NCBI GenBank assembly: GCA_014729735.1
Contig: WJJN01000114.1
Span: 1-6,476 of the forward strand
Length of the DNA stretch: 6,476 nucleotides
Direction: 5' to 3'
DNA from: Candidatus Zhuqueibacterota bacterium
Lineage (GTDB): Bacteria > Zhuqueibacterota > Zhuqueibacteria > Thermofontimicrobiales > Thiofontviventaceae
Both the position numbers and the translations under genes were made by a program. Within the stretch, counting starts at the first letter, position 1; every line of letters begins with the position of its first letter. The notes beneath the pieces are model-generated. The model made no database searches and had not been told where the DNA came from. It was given only the letters and a program-made list of their open reading frames with translations. Shown here piece after piece: positions 1 to 6,204 of this stretch.

Positions 1-8
1 ATGTTGGG

Positions 9-82
<74 letters not shown>

Positions 83-96
83 AAATACAATTCCTA

Positions 97-125
97 ATTA
101 TACGAAAATTTTAGATTAGAGTCAA
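97..125 (-). promoter_or_regulatory. Strong sigma-70 type promoter of tRNA-Arg
   Basis: Read on the minus strand, TTGACT (120-125) and a perfect TATAAT (97-102) are separated by exactly 17 bp. The predicted transcription start lies near position 90, about 8 nt before the mature tRNA 5' end. An eight-base A-tract (T128-T135 on the plus strand) sits directly upstream of the -35 box, as in UP elements of stable-RNA promoters. It overlaps the TAA stop of the upstream peptidase gene. The assignment rests on the consensus match, the spacing and the position before a tRNA. Confidence 0.85.
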
Positions 126-133
126 GATTTTTT

Positions 134-1456
134 TTATGGCTCGCTGATGCAATATCTGTTGAAATGATTATACTGCGCCTGATTTAGCACAAGCGGAAGG
201 CGTATTCCGTCCAGTTCATCGAGGTAAGTAAGCATTTGGTTCAGAACGCGTTTGAATTTCTGTTGATTTTCCTCAATAATCGGATCGCCGGAGGTGTTTT
301 TGATCTTCAATGGATTGATGGGGCTGCCATTTTCGTAAAAAGTGTAATGCAGATGAGGTCCGGTTGCCAGCCCGGTGGAGCCGACATAGCCGATGACGTC
401 TTTTTGTTTCACCTGTGTACCTTCATTAATGCCTTTGGCAAAGCGGCTCAAATGTCCGTACAACGTTACATATCGTGGATTCTTGTGTCGAATTTTAATA
501 TAACGACCGATCCCTCTGTTATATCCCTTCTTTATGATGATGCCGTCTGCTGCTGCCGAGACTGGGGTACCGGTCGGCGCTGCGAAATCAATGCCGTAAT
601 GGGGACGGACGATTTTCAGGATCGGATGCTTTCGGGCGTAAGAAAAATACGAGCTGATTCGCCGGTAATTGAGTGGTGATTTGAGAAACGTTTTTTGAAA
701 AGATTCTCCTGTAGGTGTATAGTAACCATCGTCCTTCGGTGAATTATCAAAATAGACGGCAGTTAGCTCTTCGCCCTGCAAAGTGTATTGTGCGGCACGC
801 ACTTTGCCGTATCGCACGAATTGTTGCGGCTGCGGGGGAGTTGCGTTCGTATCTGCAGGCAGATAAAATGCCTCATAGACAATTTTGAACCTGTCATTCA
901 CGCGGGGATCAATGAAAAAATCGATATCCCATTGGAAAATATCGCTGATTGCCACTAACAATTCCGGGGTTTCTCCCAGTTCCAGGATCGCCTCGTATAG
1001 CGTGGTTTTTATTGTGCCTTTCAGACTTTTAATTTTCCTGACTAAATTTATTTCACGGGCGATCGCTTTTAGCTCTCCCTCTGCATTCCGTTCGACGATG
1101 TATTCGCTCTCCAGAGATGGCTTGTAGCTGAATTTTCGAAATGCACCGGAGGAATCGGTTTCTACGGTGTACTCATCATGCGCCCGCATCCTGCGGACGT
1201 CGTAGACTTCCCTGAAGTGCTGAACGATTTCATGAACCAGTCTCGAATCGAAATGATGCTTGTGCAGAACCGAAGATAATGTTTCGCCATATTTCAAGGT
1301 ACCCTTTTTTACCACAGCCGGAGGTTCGATGATTTTTGCAACCATTGTATCATTTTCAGGTGCGTCTATTTCTTTATCCGAATATGACGATTCATTGCAA
1401 GATATAATTAGATTTATAGACAGAATTATCGCGAGAAGATAAAATCTGAAGTACAT
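134..1456 (-). CDS. M23 family metallopeptidase, MepM/Csd3-like murein endopeptidase, lipoprotein
   Basis: The 440-residue product is a predicted zinc D,D-endopeptidase that cuts peptide cross-links in peptidoglycan at the cell envelope. Residues 1-19 are a hydrophobic signal ending in a lipobox (I17-I18-S19-C20), so Cys20 is probably lipidated. Residues about 52-80 look like a LysM/OapA-type segment, and about 145-260 match the Csd3/MepM middle domain. The M23 domain (about 280-380) is intact: H286 and D290 (HYGID) with H370 (GPHLH) are the expected zinc ligands, and H335 (YGH) and H368 the expected catalytic histidines. Length and layout match E. coli MepM, but that protein is not a lipoprotein. 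The ATG at 1456 follows GAGGGAG (1458-1464 on the plus strand) very closely. No terminator is visible before the downstream tRNA gene, so read-through is possible. The family is certain; the exact cross-link specificity is inferred. Confidence 0.95.
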   Translation of the reverse strand: MYFRFYLLAIILSINLIISCNESSYSDKEIDAPENDTMVAKIIEPPAVVKKGTLKYGETLSSVLHKHHFDSRLVHEIVQHFREVYDVRRMRAHDEYTVETDSSGAFRKFSYKPSLESEYIVERNAEGELKAIAREINLVRKIKSLKGTIKTTLYEAILELGETPELLVAISDIFQWDIDFFIDPRVNDRFKIVYEAFYLPADTNATPPQPQQFVRYGKVRAAQYTLQGEELTAVYFDNSPKDDGYYTPTGESFQKTFLKSPLNYRRISSYFSYARKHPILKIVRPHYGIDFAAPTGTPVSAAADGIIIKKGYNRGIGRYIKIRHKNPRYVTLYGHLSRFAKGINEGTQVKQKDVIGYVGSTGLATGPHLHYTFYENGSPINPLKIKNTSGDPIIEENQQKFKRVLNQMLTYLDELDGIRLPLVLNQAQYNHFNRYCISEP

Positions 1457-1747
1457 TCTCCCTCACTATAGTTGTAAAAACAATGATGTAAGTAGATAAT
1501 AAACCGTTAGTAATTAATTTATAAATTTTCTTCAAATATGCAACAGGAAAATGTAAATTTTTAGTCATGGTTTTAGAATCTTTTGTTTTGTAAAAAGTTT
1601 GATGTCAATTCGGGAATTTATTCTGCTGTATTTAAAAAGATACTTCAAATATATATTTATTGTAAAAATATCTTGCTTTGTTTGAAAATTTATCCTATTT
1701 TATATTTGAGAGTATTTAAAATCACGCAATAAAAGGGGAGAGCGAAT
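1457..1747. other. AT-rich divergent intergenic region
   Basis: These 291 bp separate the minus-strand peptidase from the plus-strand operon and must hold both promoters. No coding potential or RNA gene is seen. The octamer TCAAATAT occurs at 1532-1539 and 1645-1652 on the plus strand and at 1702-1709 on the minus strand. The first two copies extend to the decamer CTTCAAATAT (1530-1539, 1643-1652). A perfect 12-bp palindrome, AAATATATATTT, lies at 1647-1658 between AAGATA (1637-1642) and TATCTT (1669-1674). Such patterns arise easily in AT-rich DNA, so they are only candidates for regulator binding. Confidence 0.6.
1673..1708 (+). promoter_or_regulatory. Candidate promoter of the 1748 operon
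   Basis: Two overlapping readings are possible. A weak sigma-70 type pair is TTGCTT (1673-1678), 17 bp, then TATTTT (1696-1701). A Bacteroidota-type pair is TTTG (1677-1680), 20 bp, then TATATTTG (1701-1708), which matches TAnnTTTG. Both lie 40-75 bp upstream of the start codon. The perfect sigma-70 promoter of the tRNA gene makes the Bacteroidota reading less likely for this organism. The spacer is AT-rich enough for chance matches. Confidence 0.3.
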
Positions 1748-2299
1748 ATGAAAAGAATTATGATTGCGTTAATTTTTCTGATGCTGTGTTCGGCAGGAAA
1801 TGCTCAGAATTCTCTGAATCAAATCATTACCGAAGAAAAGCTTCACTACATTGCCCTCAAATCAGAGCTAACTAAAACCGTTCATCTCTATAATTCGAGC
1901 CTAACCAGTCTGCAACAGGATTACAATATGCCTGTAGTATCTATTTCTGCTGATACGCTTATCGAAGCGCTGCGACCTGAATTTCCGTTGCAGAGTCCGT
2001 ATAGCAAGAATGCACTGGAGCTTCATGCGGACAGATTGATGATGCGAAACAGGGGGATCGAATATTTTACCTCTCATATTGCGGCTCAGCAGACTAATCT
2101 GGTAAATTTGTGGAATATTGCGCAGGCGTGCGACACGAAATTGATGGCGCTTGAAACTGAATTTCTGGAAGTGCAGGATTCGATGCTGGCTCTAAAGCAG
2201 GAGCAGGAGAGCCGGAAGAATCGCGGATTGAGCAGATTTGTTATTACTTTTGTGTCCGGTCTGGTTGTGGGCGGACTTATTGGAGGCGTTGCTTTTTAA
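1748..2299 (+). CDS. Exported coiled-coil protein with glycine-rich C-terminal membrane segment, function unknown
   Basis: I do not recognise a family for this 183-residue protein. Residues 1-19 form a signal peptide (KR, then a hydrophobic core, then GNA before Q20), so the mature chain should be periplasmic or surface-facing. The middle, roughly residues 25-60 and 95-155, is rich in Leu, Gln, Glu and Lys and looks helical and coiled-coil. A basic stretch (SRKNRGLSR, about 155-163) precedes a hydrophobic C-terminal segment (about 164-183) carrying GLVVGGLIGG, a glycine-zipper-like membrane helix that ends the protein. The ATG at 1748 has GGGGAG at 1735-1740, a 7-nt spacing. The next gene starts 16 bp after the stop, so the two are almost certainly co-transcribed and may act together. 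That the C-terminal helix anchors or oligomerises the protein in a membrane is inference. Confidence 0.85.
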   Translation: MKRIMIALIFLMLCSAGNAQNSLNQIITEEKLHYIALKSELTKTVHLYNSSLTSLQQDYNMPVVSISADTLIEALRPEFPLQSPYSKNALELHADRLMMRNRGIEYFTSHIAAQQTNLVNLWNIAQACDTKLMALETEFLEVQDSMLALKQEQESRKNRGLSRFVITFVSGLVVGGLIGGVAF

Positions 2300-2315
2300 T
2301 CAAAGAGGAGTATAA

Positions 2316-3638
2316 ATGAAGTGCAAAATTATCTTATTATTTCTTGCTCTATTTATTCTTTTTATAGATAAATCAAGTCATGCAATTACAAAATATGATT
2401 ATTCGAATCAACGTTTTACTGGCAAAGCGTCGTTTCGTGAGACATTTTTCGACAGCGCGGCGAATTATACCGGTGCCCGATTTCTGAAAGATGCGGATTT
2501 CAGGGAAACAGTGTTTAAAAAGGAAGCGGATTTTGTGGCAGCTCGTTTTATGGACAGTACTTGTTTCAGAGATGCCCAGTTCTTAAAAAGCGCAAATTTT
2601 TCAGATGCTCGCTTCATTGAAAAGGCTGATTTTCAGGAGAGCATATTTCATTCCAGCGCTGAATTCAGAGACGTAGTTTTTGAGAGCGAAGCCAATTTTG
2701 CGCTCGCATCAATCAATAAACAGGCGCAATTCGACCGGAGTCACTTCCGGGGTCCGGTGCTGTTTTCTTATAGCCGGTTCGATAGCGCGCTTTCCTTCGG
2801 ATATTCCTCGTTTGCTGAAAAAGCCCATTTCCGCGGGGCACAGCTCGAAGAATGTGTGGATTTTCGGGAAGCTTCTTTCATAAAAGATGCAATCGTCGAT
2901 TTTACTTCGGCGCAGATACGCAACGATGTTCTTCTTGGCAGCTCCCGGGCAGATGATATCCAGAAATATGATTTCCGGCTCGCAGTGCTGTTTAACGATG
3001 CGAATATCATTTTGTATCATCCGGTGGATATTCTAATGCAGCATGAGAAAATCCGTTACATTAAACTGCCGGAAAATCTGGATTATTTTTCAAAAAAAGT
3101 GATCATCGAAGGGACGAAGCAGGCGAGTTTTGAGGATGACAAATATGATGAGCAGCGTTTCGAGATGGATTACGTGTTTGCCAAATCCACGATGTACCAG
3201 GAAAAGTCGACGCTACCAGTCGAATCGAAATGGTATCATATTTCCAGATATCCGCAATGGATTGGAAACACGATCTATTATTGGACAATGGGACTCGGTT
3301 TTCGACCATTCCGGATCATCTACTGGATGCTCGGTACAATCATATTATTTGCGCTGTTCTATTTGATTTTCTTCCCTACGAAAATCAATAAGTATGTATT
3401 TGAAGACGAAGATAAACCTGCTCAATTTACAGATACCATTATCAATTGCCTGTTTTTCAGCTTTAATTTGTTTTTCACTTTTCGGTTGAAGCGGGAAATC
3501 GTCACCTTTTTCGAAGCAGGGCAGAAACGACTGATTTTGGTCGAATGGGTTCTGGGGTTTGTCAGCTATATCGCGTTTATTGCACTGGCAAAGTCCGGGT
3601 CGATTTTGCATAGTCTGAAGATTTTGTTTATGGGCTGA
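2316..3638 (+). CDS. Exported pentapeptide-repeat protein with channel-like C-terminal membrane module
   Basis: The 440-residue product starts with a signal peptide (about 1-23, SHA before I24). Fifteen consecutive 11-residue repeats follow (27-191), of form A-x-F-x-x-x-x-F-x-x-x. This is the 5+6 variant of pentapeptide repeats (Pentapeptide_3 type), expected to form a right-handed beta-helix. Residues 192-320 are a non-repeat linker with several Trp and Tyr near 305-323. The C-terminus has hydrophobic helices at about 333-353 and 405-425 around a short hydrophobic stretch (373-389). That is the helix-pore-helix layout of two-helix ion channels fused to pentapeptide repeats, but no TVGYG-like filter is present, only FFSFNLFFTF. 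The ATG follows AGAGGAG (2304-2310) by 5 nt. Repeat family and topology are well supported; ion conduction is a guess. The helix may instead act as a periplasmic binding or sensing scaffold. Confidence 0.9.
   Translation: MKCKIILLFLALFILFIDKSSHAITKYDYSNQRFTGKASFRETFFDSAANYTGARFLKDADFRETVFKKEADFVAARFMDSTCFRDAQFLKSANFSDARFIEKADFQESIFHSSAEFRDVVFESEANFALASINKQAQFDRSHFRGPVLFSYSRFDSALSFGYSSFAEKAHFRGAQLEECVDFREASFIKDAIVDFTSAQIRNDVLLGSSRADDIQKYDFRLAVLFNDANIILYHPVDILMQHEKIRYIKLPENLDYFSKKVIIEGTKQASFEDDKYDEQRFEMDYVFAKSTMYQEKSTLPVESKWYHISRYPQWIGNTIYYWTMGLGFRPFRIIYWMLGTIILFALFYLIFFPTKINKYVFEDEDKPAQFTDTIINCLFFSFNLFFTFRLKREIVTFFEAGQKRLILVEWVLGFVSYIAFIALAKSGSILHSLKILFMG
2394..2888 (+). repeat. Fifteen in-phase 33-bp coding repeats (11-residue pentapeptide-type units)
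   Basis: Codons 27-191 of the pentapeptide protein split into fifteen 11-residue units with no insertion or deletion, for example ADFRETVFKKE, ADFVAARFMDS and ANFSDARFIEK. Position 3 is Phe in nearly all units (Tyr in two). Position 8 is Phe except for Ile in unit 10 and Leu in unit 14. Position 1 is usually Ala. The nucleotide sequences have diverged strongly, so the conservation is structural and the array is not a recent tandem duplication. A sixteenth unit begins at residue 192 but slips by one residue. Confidence 0.9.
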
Positions 3639-3690
3639 TCGATTATGAGCAGAGATGCAAGTTCTCATGACAATCTTAGGACAAATCAGT

Positions 3691-3705
3691 GAGGAGGTTA
3701 TAGTG
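3691..3705 (+). promoter_or_regulatory. Ribosome binding site that fixes a GTG start
   Basis: A near-perfect Shine-Dalgarno sequence, GAGGAGG (3691-3697), stands 5 nt before the GTG at 3703-3705, which is in frame with the aldehyde dehydrogenase. The upstream in-frame ATG at 3655 has no comparable site, and starting there would add sixteen residues without family resemblance. The GTG is therefore preferred. Confidence 0.85.
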
Positions 3706-5127
3706 TCCAGAGAATATAAAATGTTCATTAATGGAAAATGGGAGATGGGAGGCGAGCGGATCGAGGTGCGGAATCCCTATAATCAGGAGGTCATCGGGAC
3801 GGTTCCGAACGCCAGCAATAAGGACGTGGACAGGGCAATCGCAAGTGCAGAAAAAGCACTTGCTGAAATATCGGAATTGCCGGCGCATCGGCGCAGCAAG
3901 ATTTTGGAGAAAACTTCCGATCTGCTGGCGCGGCATAAAGACGAAATCGCCGGACTGATTGCCAGCGAATCCGGCAAAGCCTGGAAATATTCCGTGGGCG
4001 AAGTTGCGCGGGCGGTGCAGACGTTTAAATTCGCAGCAGAAGGAGCGAAGCAGATCCACGGCGAAACCGTTCCCATGGATGCCGCCGAAGGCAGCGAAAA
4101 CCAGGTCGGTTTTTACATGCGCTTTCCGGTTGGAGTGATTGCGGCAATTTCGCCATTTAATTTCCCGTTGAATCTGGTAGCGCACAAAGTGGCGCCGGCA
4201 ATCGCTGCCGGGAACAGTATTGTGCTGAAGCCGGCAACCGCCACGCCGCTGACCGCGCTGAGACTCGGCGAATTGCTGCAGGAAGCTGGATTGCCGGATG
4301 GCGTGTTGAATATCATAGTAGGTCCCGGTTCGACTGTCGGCGATCAGCTTGTCTCGGACGAGCGGGTCTCGATGGTTACTTTTACCGGCAGTCCGCCGGT
4401 AGGCAAGCGCATCCTCAGCCGCGGGGGATTGAAGAAATTCACGATGGAGCTGGGATCAAACTCCGCTACAATCGTGTGCGACGATGCGGACATCGGGCTC
4501 GCAGTGGAACGCTGTGCAATGGGGAGCTATGCGCTTTCGGGACAGGTGTGCATTTCGGTGCAGCGGATTTACGTGCAGCAATCCATTGCTGATAAATTTA
4601 TCGATAAATTTATTGCAGCGACCCAAAAGCAGGTAATTGGTGATCCGCTGCAAAAGGATTGCGATGTGGGACCGATGATCGATCTGAACGAAGCTGAACG
4701 TGTGGAACAATGGGTCAATGAAGCAGTGGAAGGCGGCGCAAAAATTCTCACAGGCGGAAAGCGTGAGGAAACCATCTATCAACCCACTGTTTTGACAAAT
4801 GTCACCAGCGACATGAAAGTCATCAAAGATGAAGTATTCGGACCGGTAGTTTCGATAGTTCCATTCGATACTGTAGCAGAGGCTATCCGGATGACCGATG
4901 ATTCGCGTTACGGATTGCAGGCGGGGATCTTCACGCAGAGAATCGACAGTGCGTTTCAGGCGATTCGCAGGATCAATGTCGGTGGTGTGATCATAAACGA
5001 TGTGCCCACATTTCGTGCCGATCACATGCCATATGGCGGGAACAAGGAGAGCGGTTTCGGCAGAGAAGGACTCAAATTTGCCATCGAGGAAATGACGAAT
5101 CCGAAAATGGTGTGCTTCAATTTATAG
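3703..5127 (+). CDS. NAD(P)-dependent aldehyde dehydrogenase
   Basis: This cytoplasmic ALDH-superfamily enzyme oxidises an aldehyde to a carboxylic acid with NAD or NADP. From the GTG start it has 474 residues, the usual family length. Visible landmarks in that numbering are N153 of SPFNFP, K176 of LKP (cofactor binding), the FTGS turn near 229-230, the general base E249 in MELGSNSA, the nucleophile C283 in SGQVCIS, and E377 of EVFGP. All key residues are present. The ELGSNSA, GQVCIS and C-terminal DVPTFR/MPYGG signatures recall the uncharacterised y4uC-like and lactaldehyde dehydrogenase-like branch, but substrate and cofactor preference cannot be read from this. It starts 64 bp after the pentapeptide gene on the same strand with no clear terminator between, so co-transcription is possible though the functional link is unclear. 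It ends 3 bp from the convergent methyltransferase gene. Confidence 0.96.
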   Translation: MSREYKMFINGKWEMGGERIEVRNPYNQEVIGTVPNASNKDVDRAIASAEKALAEISELPAHRRSKILEKTSDLLARHKDEIAGLIASESGKAWKYSVGEVARAVQTFKFAAEGAKQIHGETVPMDAAEGSENQVGFYMRFPVGVIAAISPFNFPLNLVAHKVAPAIAAGNSIVLKPATATPLTALRLGELLQEAGLPDGVLNIIVGPGSTVGDQLVSDERVSMVTFTGSPPVGKRILSRGGLKKFTMELGSNSATIVCDDADIGLAVERCAMGSYALSGQVCISVQRIYVQQSIADKFIDKFIAATQKQVIGDPLQKDCDVGPMIDLNEAERVEQWVNEAVEGGAKILTGGKREETIYQPTVLTNVTSDMKVIKDEVFGPVVSIVPFDTVAEAIRMTDDSRYGLQAGIFTQRIDSAFQAIRRINVGGVIINDVPTFRADHMPYGGNKESGFGREGLKFAIEEMTNPKMVCFNL

Positions 5128-5130
5128 AAT

Positions 5131-6204
5131 TCAATCCCAGGCGATGAGCAGAATTTCGTGGCTGTTGTTATTCGTCGAGAGCACGTACTGATAATTTTTA
5201 TAAACAAAAAGCTTACAGTGCTTTTTATATGATTTGATCATTTTAATCAGATTATCAACCGCGGGAATGCCGTCGCTGCGATAAGAAATGACTAAATGTG
5301 ACTTTCTGAAATGGGAGAATAGCGCATTAAACGAATCTGTAATAGAATTTTTATCGCACCAGGGATTGTACGCTGATTTGAGCGGAAGATGTTTCTTTTT
5401 GTAATCTATGAGTTGGTCCCATTCATCATAGCGGGCTAATCCTTCCAGAAAATGATAGAAATGCCGGTAATCGACTCCCACGCCTTTTTTTGAGACGTAT
5501 GGTGTGTCAATATAAACCAGATCGTAATGATTCGGAATTTTCAAGGCATCGAGTTGGATCGCCTTGCATTTTTTGCCGTTATCAAAAATTGCCTGATTCG
5601 CTTCGATTGAAAATTTTTTGAAATAATATTCAAATGGCTTATCCCATGTCGTTTTGTTTCCGAACGATCTGTCTACATCATTCGTTCGCATATATAAATT
5701 TTTTCGATGAAAGAGATTGAACGGGCGCTTGATTATGCATGCCTGAAAAAGACACCAGAGAGCCAGAGACTTTTTATAAATATTATCGTGGAACTCGTCA
5801 TAAATATTTTGGATCGTAATATCGAGCCACTTGTTTTCTGCCTCCGTAAAATAAATTTGATGAAATTGCTTTTGAATGAAGTCGGAATAGTCGAGATTTT
5901 TTTCAGATAAGCTACTTTCTAAATCAGATCCAGAGAGAATTTCGTGATTGTTCTCAATGAGTGCAGTACCAATGAAGTAATTCGATTTCAATATATCATT
6001 ATAAGTGATGGTTTTGCCGATTGTTTTAAACAGATATGAAACAGCGCCCGTACCGCCGAATGCGTCCAAAACAGTCTCGAAATCTAAAAAAGAAATATTT
6101 TCATTAATCCATCCGAGTAATTTGTTTTTGCTTCCCTGATATCTCGTTTGGGGAAAATTTGAAATTGTTCTTTGGAATATATTTTCTTTAAATAGGAATT
6201 CCAT
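5131..6204 (-). CDS. D12-class adenine-N6 DNA methyltransferase of a type II restriction-modification system
   Basis: The 357-residue protein transfers a methyl group from S-adenosylmethionine to adenine in a specific DNA site and so protects the host from the partner nuclease. Motif order is that of the alpha (D12) class: motif X RYQGSK (21-26), the AdoMet-binding motif I DAFGGTGAVSY (47-57), a long central region likely to hold target recognition, then the catalytic motif IV as DTPY (233-236). DTPY replaces the more usual DPPY; the catalytic Asp and Tyr remain. SYRSDG (308-313) resembles the late motif of this class. The ATG at 6204 overlaps the last base of the upstream nuclease stop (TGATG), implying translational coupling. 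A TTG at 6207 is a possible alternative with a somewhat better distance to GGAG. The gene is AT-rich beside its dehydrogenase neighbour, fitting horizontal acquisition. Confidence 0.92.
   Translation of the reverse strand: MEFLFKENIFQRTISNFPQTRYQGSKNKLLGWINENISFLDFETVLDAFGGTGAVSYLFKTIGKTITYNDILKSNYFIGTALIENNHEILSGSDLESSLSEKNLDYSDFIQKQFHQIYFTEAENKWLDITIQNIYDEFHDNIYKKSLALWCLFQACIIKRPFNLFHRKNLYMRTNDVDRSFGNKTTWDKPFEYYFKKFSIEANQAIFDNGKKCKAIQLDALKIPNHYDLVYIDTPYVSKKGVGVDYRHFYHFLEGLARYDEWDQLIDYKKKHLPLKSAYNPWCDKNSITDSFNALFSHFRKSHLVISYRSDGIPAVDNLIKMIKSYKKHCKLFVYKNYQYVLSTNNNSHEILLIAWD

Noticed and set aside
128..135. T-run read as a plus-strand terminator
   Set aside because: No plus-strand gene ends there and no stem precedes it; on the minus strand it fits an A-tract upstream of the tRNA promoter.
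236..679. Plus-strand open frame of 147 codons inside the peptidase gene
   Set aside because: It lies opposite the conserved M23 catalytic domain and resembles no family.
2394..2888. Tandem DNA repeat or CRISPR-like array
   Set aside because: The 33-bp periodicity exists only at protein level; the DNA copies are highly diverged and there are no spacers.
3655..3702. Sixteen-residue N-terminal extension of the dehydrogenase from the ATG at 3655
   Set aside because: No ribosome binding site precedes that ATG, whereas GAGGAGG stands 5 nt before the in-frame GTG at 3703, where family similarity begins.
3676..4185. Antisense open frame of 169 codons over the start of the dehydrogenase
   Set aside because: It is a reverse-strand shadow of a strongly supported gene, with Cys/His/Phe-rich sequence typical of such frames.
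4456..5025. Antisense open frame of 189 codons inside the aldehyde dehydrogenase gene
   Set aside because: It is the mirror of a fully conserved dehydrogenase frame, has no ribosome binding site and shows no recognisable motif.
5128..5130. Bidirectional terminator between the convergent genes
   Set aside because: Only three bases separate the stop codons and I see no strong stem-loop around 5100-5160.
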